From contig CALQNE010000157.1 in assembly GCA_943331855.1 (NCBI GenBank), positions 1 through 8,019 on the forward strand: a stretch of DNA of 8,019 nt, written 5' to 3'. Below, one piece after another: positions 1 to 6,242 of the stretch. The notes beneath the pieces were generated by a model. That model worked only from the letters and a program-made list of their open reading frames with translations. It ran no database searches and was not told the DNA's origin. The translations under genes and the position numbers were made by a program. Positions within the stretch are counted from its first letter, which is position 1; each line of letters begins with the position of its first letter. This DNA is from Bordetella parapertussis (GTDB lineage Bacteria; Pseudomonadota; Gammaproteobacteria; Burkholderiales; Burkholderiaceae_B).

Positions 1-627
1 GTGTCGGCAGCGAATGCGGTGCTAGCAGGTGATCAACAAGCGTATGCCTTGTGTCGTCCGCCTGGGCATCACACGCGTAAAGATGCCGCAGGTGGCTTTT
101 GCTATCTGAATAACGCGGCGATCGCAGCGCAAGTGTTGCGCTCAAAACATCAACGCGTGGTGATCCTAGATACAGACGTGCATCATGGGCAAGGCGTACA
201 AGAAATTTTTTATGAGCGCGAAGATGTTTTTTATATCTCAGTACACGGCGATCCGATGAATTTTTATCCTGCGACTGCGGGCTTTGATGATGAGCAAGGT
301 GCGGCACATGGGCAGGGCTATAACTTGAATTTACCGATGCCCCATGGTTCAAGTGAGGCGGTGTTTTTTAAACAGGTCGAAAAAGCGCTCTTGGCACTCA
401 AGGCGTTTAAGCCCGATGCGCTCGTCTTGGCGTTGGGCTTTGATGTGTATAAAGATGATCCGCAATCAAAGGTCGCTGTGACGACCGAAGGGTTTGGCAA
501 GTTGGGTGGTTTAATCGCTGACCTGAAACTACCAACAGTGGTGGTACAAGAAGGCGGCTATCACCTTGAAACGCTGGCAGTCAACACCGAGAGTTTTTTT
601 AACGGGCTACTTAAACCGACAGTATGA
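1..627 (+). CDS. Histone deacetylase / acetylpolyamine amidohydrolase family protein (5' end cut by the window)
   Basis: This is a zinc-dependent deacetylase of the arginase-deacetylase fold. Such bacterial proteins remove acetyl groups from acetylpolyamines, other small amides or acetyl-lysine; the substrate here cannot be told. Visible motifs, numbered from base 1: RPPGHH at 19-24 with the paired catalytic histidines H23/H24, GFCYLNNAAIA at 32-42, DTDVHHGQG at 57-65 with predicted zinc ligands D59 and H61, SVHGDP at 80-85, third zinc ligand D148 in ALGFDVYKDDP, and the transition-state tyrosine Y187 in EGGYH. All catalytic residues are therefore present. The family is usually about 310-350 residues with RPPGHH well over 100 residues in, so roughly the first 100 or more residues lie left of the window and the GTG at base 1 is an internal codon. 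The stop is TGA at 625-627. The gene converges on the serine hydrolase gene with 22 bases between stops. SVHGDPMNFYP and the DDPQS region resemble the acetylpolyamine amidohydrolase (AphA) branch more than class I HDACs. Confidence 0.9.
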   Translation: MSAANAVLAGDQQAYALCRPPGHHTRKDAAGGFCYLNNAAIAAQVLRSKHQRVVILDTDVHHGQGVQEIFYEREDVFYISVHGDPMNFYPATAGFDDEQGAAHGQGYNLNLPMPHGSSEAVFFKQVEKALLALKAFKPDALVLALGFDVYKDDPQSKVAVTTEGFGKLGGLIADLKLPTVVVQEGGYHLETLAVNTESFFNGLLKPTV

Positions 628-649
628 GGCACACGCTTGAACAGAATGA

Positions 650-1771
650 TTAGTTGCTATTCTGCCAGGCGGTAAATAACTTATATACCGAGTCCATATA
701 GTCTTCTCGGTGGCTGGTTAGAACAATAATTTTTTCAGACTCGGGCTCAATGCCGACGCGTTGCCCGCCGTAGCCGATCCACCAGTAGCTAGGTTTTCTA
801 CCGAAATCAGCGATCCAGGTTTGGTAGCCATAGCCTTTAAACGCTTTGCCGACGCGACGCGCCGAGTTTGGTAGCTGGCTCGTGGTGGCTTCTTGCATAA
901 ATTTTTGCATACAGGGACTGCCATGCTTAAGGTCTTTAAGTGACTGCATGGCTAATCTTGCCCAGTCACGTCCCGTGGCGCTTACGCCAGAGGCAGCCTG
1001 TGCGTGTTGACTGCTGTCCGTTAACCAGTACCCTTTACTTTCAGTGCGCGCTTGTGGCCAGATCGCGCGCTCAAATGTCTTGAGAAATCCAGCAGCACGA
1101 TCGGCCACGTGCTCTAACGCATACGTGTCCAGAGCTTTGTATCTAAATTCTGTGCCACCCGGCAACGGATTTCCAAAAAGAGTGGTGTCACGCTGGCCGT
1201 ATTTTTTAATGACATCGAGGGTTGAAACGCCTTTGTACGCAATATCTGTCCATTCACCAACATAAGTTTGGCCAGACGTAATGCCATCCTTTGCTCCGCT
1301 ACTCATGGTTAATAGGTGTTTAATGCTGGCCTCGCCCAAAACGGTGCCTGCAAGCGCTGTGGCATAAGTATCGGCGCGGTCATCGAGCGACTGAATTTTG
1401 CCTTCGCAAAGCAAGTGCCCGATTGTGTAAGCAGTCAGGCTTTTACTCATTGATTGAGAAAATAACGGGCTGCTTGACGTCGCCGGTGCTTTGTATTTTT
1501 CAAAAATTAGTTTGCCCTTTTCGATGAGCAAAATAGAGGTCGTTGCGTTGGCGTCAATCAATTGATTTGCAAGCGCAGCAATTTCTTTGTCGGCGGGTGT
1601 CAGGACCTTAGCTTCGAGCGCAACGGGACTATTGCTTGCCTGAAACACGTGATTATTTTTTAATTTGGCAAGCCCCCCAGAATGGGTTTCTGGATTAACT
1701 GTGGCCACCTCTGCGGCCCAAGCAAGACTCATCACACTGTGTATGAGTATTAAAGCAATCAGTTTGAGCAT
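650..1771 (-). CDS. Secreted serine hydrolase, class C beta-lactamase / 6-aminohexanoate-dimer hydrolase (NylB-like) fold
   Basis: This 373-residue protein belongs to the beta-lactamase-related serine hydrolases (PF00144 type), which include esterases, amidases and D-peptidases. The true substrate is unknown. A Sec signal peptide is clear: short basic start, hydrophobic core at residues 4-17, and probable cleavage near A17-W18-A19. The nucleophile motif SxxK is S107-M-S-K110, followed by a typical helix and the LTMSSG segment at 154-159. The second catalytic motif is Y211 in FRYKALDT, matching the Tyr of the NylB group rather than the YxN of true AmpC enzymes. YWLTDSS at 248-254 and IGYGGQ at 332-337 complete the pattern, with YGGQ replacing the KTG of beta-lactamases. 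A periplasmic esterase or amidase is more likely than a resistance enzyme. The start ATG at 1769-1771 lies 8 bases after the lysA stop, without a strong Shine-Dalgarno sequence. That suggests co-transcription and perhaps translational coupling with lysA. The stop is TAA at 650-652. Confidence 0.88.
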   Translation of the reverse strand: MLKLIALILIHSVMSLAWAAEVATVNPETHSGGLAKLKNNHVFQASNSPVALEAKVLTPADKEIAALANQLIDANATTSILLIEKGKLIFEKYKAPATSSSPLFSQSMSKSLTAYTIGHLLCEGKIQSLDDRADTYATALAGTVLGEASIKHLLTMSSGAKDGITSGQTYVGEWTDIAYKGVSTLDVIKKYGQRDTTLFGNPLPGGTEFRYKALDTYALEHVADRAAGFLKTFERAIWPQARTESKGYWLTDSSQHAQAASGVSATGRDWARLAMQSLKDLKHGSPCMQKFMQEATTSQLPNSARRVGKAFKGYGYQTWIADFGRKPSYWWIGYGGQRVGIEPESEKIIVLTSHREDYMDSVYKLFTAWQNSN

Positions 1772-1779
1772 GCTTGAAT

Positions 1780-3066
1780 TTAATCCGGCAAATAGCTTTC
1801 GCCGCGAATCAAATCGGCGAAAGTTTCACGCTGGCGAACGACATGAAATTGTTCGCCGTCTACCATGACCTCTGCAGGACGTGGCCGGCTGTTGTAGTTG
1901 CCGGCCATGACAAAACCATAGGCGCCCGCCGATTCAATTGCAAGCACATCGCCTTCGGCCAAGGCGAGTTGTCGACCGCGGGCGAGCCAGTCGGCGCTTT
2001 CACAGACGGGGCCGACGACGTCATAAAGTGTTGCTGAGGTTGCGCGTGGCGCAACAGGCAATACACCGTGCCAGGCTTCGTACAATGCAGGGCGCATGAG
2101 ATCGTTCATGGCGGCATCCACAATTGCAAAGTTACGCGCCTCGGTGTGTTTGAGATATTGGACTGTGGTTAGCAACACACCCGCATTGCCTACGAGTGAA
2201 CGACCTGGTTCGAGCACGAGCTGTAAGTGCCCGTAGCCGCGCGCCTGAAGTTGAGCAAATACTTTGTCGAGCAACACCTTGGGTGCTAAGGGTGTTTCGT
2301 CGTCATAACGAATTCCGAGTCCACCGCCTAAATCTAAATGCTTTAACGTGATGCCCGCAACTTTTAACGCATCAATCAATTTCAACAGTTTGTCTAAGGC
2401 ATCAAGATAAGGACCGACTTCAGTGATTTGCGAGCCGATGTGACAATCGACACCCACGACGTCAATACCAGGCAACGAGGCTGCCTGCGTGTAAGCATTT
2501 AGCGCCTCTTCGATTGCGATGCCAAACTTGTTTTCTTTGAGACCAGTTGAAATATACGGATGGGTCTTTGCATCGACATCAGGATTGACCCGCAACGAGA
2601 CCGCTGCGGTTTGCCCCAATGCGGTGGCGACCTCGGACAGGCGCGTCAGTTCAGGCAGCGATTCAACGTTAAAACATTTAACGCCTGCCTCAAGCGCCGC
2701 TTGCATTTCCCAGGCTTGTTTGCCAACGCCCGAAAACACGACTTTGGCTGGGTTCGCACCGGCAGCCAGGACGCGGGCCAGCTCACCGCCCGAAACGATG
2801 TCAAAACCACTACCCAGCCGCGCAAACTCTTTCAGCACGGCAAGGTTTGAATTGGCTTTCATGCCAAAGCAGACTAAAACATCACGCCCCACGCAGGCCT
2901 CTTGATAGGCAGACCAGGCCGAGGCGAGCGCGCCGCGTGAATACACATATAAAGGGGTGCCTAGCTCTTTGCCCAACTCTGCCAGCGAGACGCCCTCAGC
3001 CTGTAGTTGGCCGGCTTGATAGTGAAAAAACGGCGCCCCCGTGGGCAAGGCAGAATGAGCGGTCAT
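1780..3066 (-). CDS. lysA: Diaminopimelate decarboxylase
   Basis: LysA is a cytosolic PLP enzyme that decarboxylates meso-diaminopimelate to L-lysine, the last step of lysine synthesis. It is a fold-type III decarboxylase with an N-terminal TIM barrel and a C-terminal beta domain. Numbered from the ATG at 3066 (428 residues): TPLYVYS at 37-43, the PLP-binding lysine K70 in CFGMKANSN, SGGEL at 92-96, HIGSQ at 209-213, the phosphate-binding GGGLG at 247-251, EPGR at 286-289, the cross-subunit active-site cysteine C355 in GPVCESAD, and Y383 in AGAYGFVMAGNYNSRPRP. All are intact and the length is normal. The frame extends 7 codons further to a TTG at 3085-3087. I prefer the ATG because the extension (NTHSHN) carries no family signature and neither start has a clear Shine-Dalgarno. 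It probably forms an operon with lptM upstream and the serine hydrolase downstream; regulatory elements in the 93-base gap upstream are listed separately. Confidence 0.97.
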   Translation of the reverse strand: MTAHSALPTGAPFFHYQAGQLQAEGVSLAELGKELGTPLYVYSRGALASAWSAYQEACVGRDVLVCFGMKANSNLAVLKEFARLGSGFDIVSGGELARVLAAGANPAKVVFSGVGKQAWEMQAALEAGVKCFNVESLPELTRLSEVATALGQTAAVSLRVNPDVDAKTHPYISTGLKENKFGIAIEEALNAYTQAASLPGIDVVGVDCHIGSQITEVGPYLDALDKLLKLIDALKVAGITLKHLDLGGGLGIRYDDETPLAPKVLLDKVFAQLQARGYGHLQLVLEPGRSLVGNAGVLLTTVQYLKHTEARNFAIVDAAMNDLMRPALYEAWHGVLPVAPRATSATLYDVVGPVCESADWLARGRQLALAEGDVLAIESAGAYGFVMAGNYNSRPRPAEVMVDGEQFHVVRQRETFADLIRGESYLPD

Positions 3067-3096
3067 GTTGTGGCTATGGGTATTCAAGGTTTGGCA

Positions 3097-3112
3097 TGTG
3101 ATTTAGGTCACA
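3097..3112. promoter_or_regulatory. CRP-type palindromic operator candidate upstream of lysA
   Basis: The sequence TGTGATTTAGGTCACA has perfect inverted TGTGA/TCACA arms with a 6-base spacer, the classic core of a CRP/Vfr-type site. It lies in the lptM-lysA gap, 30 bases upstream of the preferred lysA ATG. Relative to the promoter proposed at 3139-3167 it would be centred about 28 bases downstream of the start of transcription, a position that would suit repression. It does not fit the FNR/Anr consensus (TTGAT-N4-ATCAA). Whether this organism has a regulator that binds it cannot be seen here. Confidence 0.4.
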
Positions 3113-3138
3113 ATGCGGTCAATGGTCGCGGCGCGAAA

Positions 3139-3167
3139 AGTGTAAAAATGGCGAGCAGATTATTCAA
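3139..3167 (-). promoter_or_regulatory. Candidate sigma-70 promoter for lysA
   Basis: Reading on the minus strand, a -35-like TTGAAT (3167-3162) is followed after exactly 17 bases by a -10-like TACACT (3144-3139). Each matches its consensus at 4 of 6 positions. Transcription would begin near 3132, giving a leader of about 65 bases to the lysA ATG and placing the CRP-like palindrome inside it. The -35 overlaps the last codons of lptM. A second -35-like box, TTGACC at 3122-3117, has no acceptable -10 at the right distance. Prediction by eye only. Confidence 0.3.
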
Positions 3168-3399
3168 TGACGACGGGTGTAGGAATCAGCATGAGATCTT
3201 CGTCAAAGAACGGCACCACCATGTCTTGTTCGTCTGGGATCACCCCGTACATCGAGAAGGGCGTCGTGTAGGGTTTGATCTCGGCGGGCTTAGGGGGCAA
3301 ATACAGCGGGCCTTTAAAGCCACAGCCTGCGACCCACATGGCAAGTGTCAGCATCGCTACAATGCGAGCACTTTGGTGGTTGTCGGTTTTGCTGATCAC
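3160..3399 (-). CDS. lptM: LPS translocon maturation chaperone LptM (YifL-type lipoprotein)
   Basis: This small outer-membrane lipoprotein is of the LptM/YifL family, whose Escherichia coli member binds the LptD-LptE translocon and promotes correct LptD disulphide formation. From the GTG start it is 79 residues: a basic N-region (K4, R12), a hydrophobic stretch at about 13-23, and lipobox VAGC with the lipidated cysteine at C26. It is followed at once by the family signature GFKGPLYLPPKP. The remaining 43 or so residues are acidic and proline-containing, a longer tail than in enterobacterial YifL. Start choice: the frame opens at a TTG (3412-3414) with no ribosome binding site. The GTG at 3397-3399 has GGAG six bases upstream and still leaves a proper signal peptide. 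The in-frame ATG at 3354 would leave a signal sequence with no positive charge. The gene precedes lysA on the same strand, a linkage common in proteobacteria, and diverges from cyaY with 32 bases between starts. Confidence 0.87.
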   Translation of the reverse strand: MISKTDNHQSARIVAMLTLAMWVAGCGFKGPLYLPPKPAEIKPYTTPFSMYGVIPDEQDMVVPFFDEDLMLIPTPVVIE

Positions 3400-3405
3400 T
3401 GCGCG

Positions 3406-3409
3406 CTCC
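3406..3409 (-). promoter_or_regulatory. Ribosome binding site deciding the lptM start
   Basis: GGAG on the minus strand lies six bases from the GTG at 3399. It falls after the alternative TTG at 3414, so it can only serve the GTG. This supports a non-ATG start for lptM. Confidence 0.6.
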
Positions 3410-3428
3410 GTCAAACGTGAGGATAAGG

Positions 3429-3434
3429 ATTATG
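3429..3434 (-). promoter_or_regulatory. Possible -10 element for lptM
   Basis: On the minus strand the hexamer CATAAT matches the TATAAT consensus at 5 of 6 positions and would start transcription near 3422, about 22 bases before the lptM GTG. No convincing -35 hexamer is found 16-18 bases upstream. The element overlaps the cyaY start codon, so RNA polymerase here would compete with cyaY transcription. I saw no convincing cyaY promoter; it must lie inside lptM. Confidence 0.22.
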
Positions 3435-3761
3435 AACGATACTGAATTTCATGCTCGGGTGACCGCATTGTTAGATGCGATTGAAGCCCAAGCCGACCAC
3501 TGGTTTGATCAACTCGACCTTGATGTTGAAACTAAACGCCAAGGTAATGTCTTAAATCTGATTTTTGAAAACGGCCATCAGGTCGTGATCAATAGTCAGG
3601 CACCGCTGCACGAAATGTGGCTTGCCGCAAGAAGCGGAGGCTTCCATTATCGCTTTGACGGCCAACACTGGAAAGATACCCGTGGTGGCGCCGACCTGCA
3701 CGATACTTTATCTCAGGTTTGTTCAGAGGCAACCGGCAGGCCTCTGAACGTCGTATTTTAG
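3432..3761 (+). CDS. cyaY: Iron donor / Fe-S assembly regulator CyaY (bacterial frataxin)
   Basis: CyaY is a cytosolic frataxin orthologue that binds iron weakly and interacts with the cysteine desulfurase IscS to tune Fe-S cluster assembly. The 109-residue product has normal family length. It shows the alpha-beta sandwich pattern: an acidic first helix (FHARVTALLDAIEAQAD at 6-22), acidic strand-1 region at 26-33 (DQLDLDVE), strands NVLNLIFENG and QVVINSQAP, and the family signature HEMWLAARSGGFHYRFDGQHWKD at about 60-82. The acidic ridge used for iron and IscS contacts is present. The start is the ATG at 3432, with GAGGA eight bases upstream at 3419-3423. The frame opens 5 codons earlier at a GTG, but that codon overlaps the ribosome binding site. 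The stop TAG at 3759-3761 overlaps the mrcA stop on the other strand, and the last ten codons carry a strong hairpin. Confidence 0.96.
   Translation: MNDTEFHARVTALLDAIEAQADHWFDQLDLDVETKRQGNVLNLIFENGHQVVINSQAPLHEMWLAARSGGFHYRFDGQHWKDTRGGADLHDTLSQVCSEATGRPLNVVF
3721..3758 (+). terminator. Hairpin terminator candidate inside the 3' end of cyaY
   Basis: Bases 3721-3730 (GTTCAGAGGC) and 3740-3749 (GCCTCTGAAC) are perfect reverse complements. They form a 10-bp, GC-rich stem with a 9-base loop, followed on the plus strand by a short T-rich stretch ending at 3758. The stem is within cyaY codons 97-106. On the opposite strand it lies 9-37 bases beyond the mrcA stop, so the same hairpin could also stabilise or end the mrcA transcript, although no T-run follows in that direction. 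cyaY and mrcA overlap at their ends, so there is no other place for a shared terminator. Confidence 0.55.
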
Positions 3762-6163
3762 TTAGCGATCGCCGGATTCGGGCGACTGCCGCCGCCCATA
3801 TTGTTCAAAAAGTCACCCAAAGAGTCGTTCTTTTCAGCCGTGCCTAGCTTCATGATGGCTTGCCCAGGCGGAAATTCGCTGAAATACATGTTGTCGCCTT
3901 CGATAATCAGGCCTTCGGGTGGGGGTAGGCGCTTTTGTTCCGGAAACGCTTTGAGCGCGTTTTGCATATAGCCTAGCCAAACCGGTAGCGAAGCGCCCCC
4001 GCCGGTTTCGCGCGAACCCAGTGATTTGGGCTGATCGTAGCCCATCCAGGCAACGCCAACTAATTGAGGGGTGTAGCCCGCAAACCAGGCATCGACAGAG
4101 TCGTTGGTGGTACCTGTTTTGCCGGCAAGATCGCCCCGCTTAATGACTTGTCGAGAGCGGGCTGCCGTCCCTGATGTCGCGACCCCGCGCAGCAGGTCGT
4201 CCATCACATAGGCGGTTCGCGCGTCGATGGCGCGGGCCGCTGAGTCACCGGCCACGGTGGGTTTGGCCTGCATGATGACCTGACCGTTCGCATCTGTGAC
4301 CCGACTAATTAAAAAAGGCGTCACGCGGTATCCGCCATTTGCAAAAACCGAGAATCCTGTGGCCAATTGCATCGGGGTGACGGCGCCCGAACCCAATGCC
4401 ATCGGTAAATAAGCGGGATGCCGAGCCTTATCGAAACCGAAACGGGCAATATATTCTTGCGCGTACTTGGGCCCGATGGATTGCAAGATCCGAATAGACA
4501 CCATGTTTTTAGAACGGGCGATGGCCTCGCGCATGGTGAGCTTATCGTCGTATTGCCCGCCATAGTTTTTGGGCGCCCAGGCCTTAGAGCCCGTTTGTTC
4601 GGCGGTTAACTCAAAGGGCTGATCCGAAATCACCGTGCCAGGCGTTAAACCGCGCTCGAGTGCGGCGGCATAAATAAACGGCTTGAACGACGAGCCAGGC
4701 TGACGCCAAGCCTGAGTGACCCGATTAAAGTTACCGTGATAGAAGTCAAAACCACCCACCATGGCGCGAATGGCACCATCTTGCGGAATCATTGAAATAA
4801 AGGCGGATTGCACTGTGGGCAGGTTTAAGATTTCGACGTAGTCAGGGTTTTTGTGCAGATAAACGACCGAGCCTCGTTGTAAGCGCAACTCGTTGGGGGC
4901 TTTGGGGTTTAAGGCACGTGCGATTACGCTCAGCGCCCTTTTGTCTTTGATGGTGACGATATCGGTTGAGCTGCGCGCGACCCTGACTTCGTCGGGCTTA
5001 GCCGAGAGCACCACCCCGATCAGCATTTCGGTGCGGTCCGGGTATTTGTCGAACACGCCATCTAAAAACTCATCGAGCTTGGCTGGGTTGTTTTCAATGC
5101 CCGCAGGCATGGTCAATTGTGCCTCAGGCCCCGGAAAGGGTGCGCGACGGGTGTAATCCAGCACGCCCTCGCGCAGCGACTCATAGGCCCATTGCTGATC
5201 TTTGGACTGGATCGTGGTGTAGACATTCAAGCCGCGCGAGTACACGTTTTCGGGGTACACGCTGATCATGAGCTGGCGCGCAAGCTCAGAGACATATTCA
5301 CCGTGAATCGAAAAGCCACCGGCAGGCGTGCCTTCGGCCGACTTGATGATGACAGGCTGGTCGAGCGCTTTTTTGTACTCGGCATCGGTGAGATAGCCCA
5401 GAGAGTGCATGCGGCCCAGCACATAGCGTTGACGTATCACCGCTCTCGGTTTATTGGCAATTGGGTTAAAGCGCGATGGCGCTTTGGGGATGCCCGCGAG
5501 TAATGCGGCATCGGCCGGGGTGATTTCAGAGATCGATTTACCCAGATACGTGCGCGAGGCTGCCGCAAACCCGTACGCGCGATTGCCCAGGTAAATCTGA
5601 TTCAGGTAGAGCTCTAGAATTTGGTCTTTACTGAGGCTGGCCTCAATTTTGAAGGTCAGCAAAAGCTCGTAAAACTTGCGTGAGTAGGTTTTTTCAGACG
5701 AGAGGTAAAAATTACGTGCCACCTGCATGGTGATCGTGCTGGCGCCCTGCGATTTTTGCATCGAAATCAGATTTGTGAGGCCGGCACGCACGACCCCAAA
5801 CCAGTCAACCCCGCCATGTTGGTAAAACCGATCGTCTTCAGCTGATAAAACGGCTGATTTCATGACGTCGGGGATCTCGTTAAAGCGCAGGACGTTACGG
5901 CGCTCTTCGCCGAACTCGCCGATCATCACGTTATCGGCGGTAAAAATACGCAACGGGACCCGCGGACGATAGTCGGTCATGGCGGTGAGCTCGGGGACGT
6001 TGGGCCAGGCCAGCGCCAGCGCCATGCCAAACAGCAAGGCGCCGCACAGGGCTAAACCCGCCGACAGAATGGCGAGTTTTAAAAAAAACCCAATGATCCG
6101 GGAGCCGCGCCGCTTTGGCTCGTCGGGTTCGTCGTCGTCGCGCTGATAAGTAGATTTGCTCAT
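3758..6163 (-). CDS. mrcA: Penicillin-binding protein 1A (bifunctional class A PBP)
   Basis: This inner-membrane peptidoglycan synthase polymerises glycan strands from lipid II and cross-links their stem peptides (the gene is also called ponA). The 801 residues run in order: a charged cytoplasmic tail (1-22, DDDEPDEPKRR), one membrane anchor (about 23-53), and a GT51 glycosyltransferase domain. That domain has catalytic E109 in SAEDDRFYQHGG, QGASTITMQVARN at 139-151, RKFYE at 162-166 and ELYLNQIYLGNRAYG at 184-198. An OB-like insert follows at about 312-430, then the transpeptidase domain with SxxK S491-SF-K494, SxN S551-K-N553 and KTGT 682-685. All three penicillin-binding motifs are intact and the length is typical of proteobacterial PBP1A. 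The ATG at 6161-6163 has GGGA just upstream. The C-terminal tail is Gly/Asn/Pro-rich and short. The gene diverges from aroK (79 bases between starts) and its stop overlaps that of cyaY. Confidence 0.97.
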   Translation of the reverse strand: MSKSTYQRDDDEPDEPKRRGSRIIGFFLKLAILSAGLALCGALLFGMALALAWPNVPELTAMTDYRPRVPLRIFTADNVMIGEFGEERRNVLRFNEIPDVMKSAVLSAEDDRFYQHGGVDWFGVVRAGLTNLISMQKSQGASTITMQVARNFYLSSEKTYSRKFYELLLTFKIEASLSKDQILELYLNQIYLGNRAYGFAAASRTYLGKSISEITPADAALLAGIPKAPSRFNPIANKPRAVIRQRYVLGRMHSLGYLTDAEYKKALDQPVIIKSAEGTPAGGFSIHGEYVSELARQLMISVYPENVYSRGLNVYTTIQSKDQQWAYESLREGVLDYTRRAPFPGPEAQLTMPAGIENNPAKLDEFLDGVFDKYPDRTEMLIGVVLSAKPDEVRVARSSTDIVTIKDKRALSVIARALNPKAPNELRLQRGSVVYLHKNPDYVEILNLPTVQSAFISMIPQDGAIRAMVGGFDFYHGNFNRVTQAWRQPGSSFKPFIYAAALERGLTPGTVISDQPFELTAEQTGSKAWAPKNYGGQYDDKLTMREAIARSKNMVSIRILQSIGPKYAQEYIARFGFDKARHPAYLPMALGSGAVTPMQLATGFSVFANGGYRVTPFLISRVTDANGQVIMQAKPTVAGDSAARAIDARTAYVMDDLLRGVATSGTAARSRQVIKRGDLAGKTGTTNDSVDAWFAGYTPQLVGVAWMGYDQPKSLGSRETGGGASLPVWLGYMQNALKAFPEQKRLPPPEGLIIEGDNMYFSEFPPGQAIMKLGTAEKNDSLGDFLNNMGGGSRPNPAIAN

Positions 6164-6242
6164 TACTTCCCATTTTAATGGTTTTGAGGGGTTTTGCCCG
6201 TTTCAGTTTGGGGTGTGTGGCAGTCAATGGGATAATCATGTG
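6164..6242. promoter_or_regulatory. Divergent mrcA / aroK promoter region
   Basis: This 79-base spacer must hold both 5' signals. For aroK, GATAAT at 6231-6236 is a good -10 hexamer (5 of 6), with TTGGGG at 6208-6213 as a poor -35 at 17-base spacing. Transcription from it would begin at or next to the aroK start codon. For mrcA, TTGACT (minus strand, 6227-6222) is a good -35, but the hexamer 17 bases on, GAAACG, is a poor -10. An imperfect palindrome CCATT-TT-AATGG at 6170-6181 overlaps the region just before the mrcA ribosome binding site. The individual elements are by-eye calls. Confidence 0.35.

Noticed and set aside
642..664. Inverted repeat CAGAAT/ATTCTG across the convergent stops of the deacetylase and serine hydrolase genes, as a possible bidirectional terminator.
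   Set aside because: The stem is only 6 bp, AT-rich, with an 11-base loop and no T-run on either side. It is too weak to call.
650..1771. Reading the serine hydrolase as an AmpC-type beta-lactamase resistance gene.
   Set aside because: It lacks the YxN and KTG motifs of AmpC and has the Tyr and YGGQ features of esterase/amidase members, so a resistance role is not supported.
2519..2905. Open frames of about 100-130 codons on the plus strand opposite lysA.
   Set aside because: Low-complexity Ser/Thr/Arg/Pro translations with no family features and no ribosome binding site. The opposite frame is an intact LysA.
3067..3087. TTG start for lysA at 3087 giving 7 extra residues.
   Set aside because: No ribosome binding site is seen, and the extension (NTHSHN) lacks family resemblance. 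The ATG at 3066 is more economical, though this is not proven.
5117..5503. 128-codon plus-strand open frame opposite mrcA.
   Set aside because: It lies within an intact, fully conserved PBP1A coding region and has no recognisable features or start signals.
6156..6239. Upstream extension of aroK beginning with a TTG inside the mrcA start.
   Set aside because: It would overlap the divergent mrcA start and add 28 residues with no family similarity. The GTG at 6240 or ATG at 6243 is more credible.
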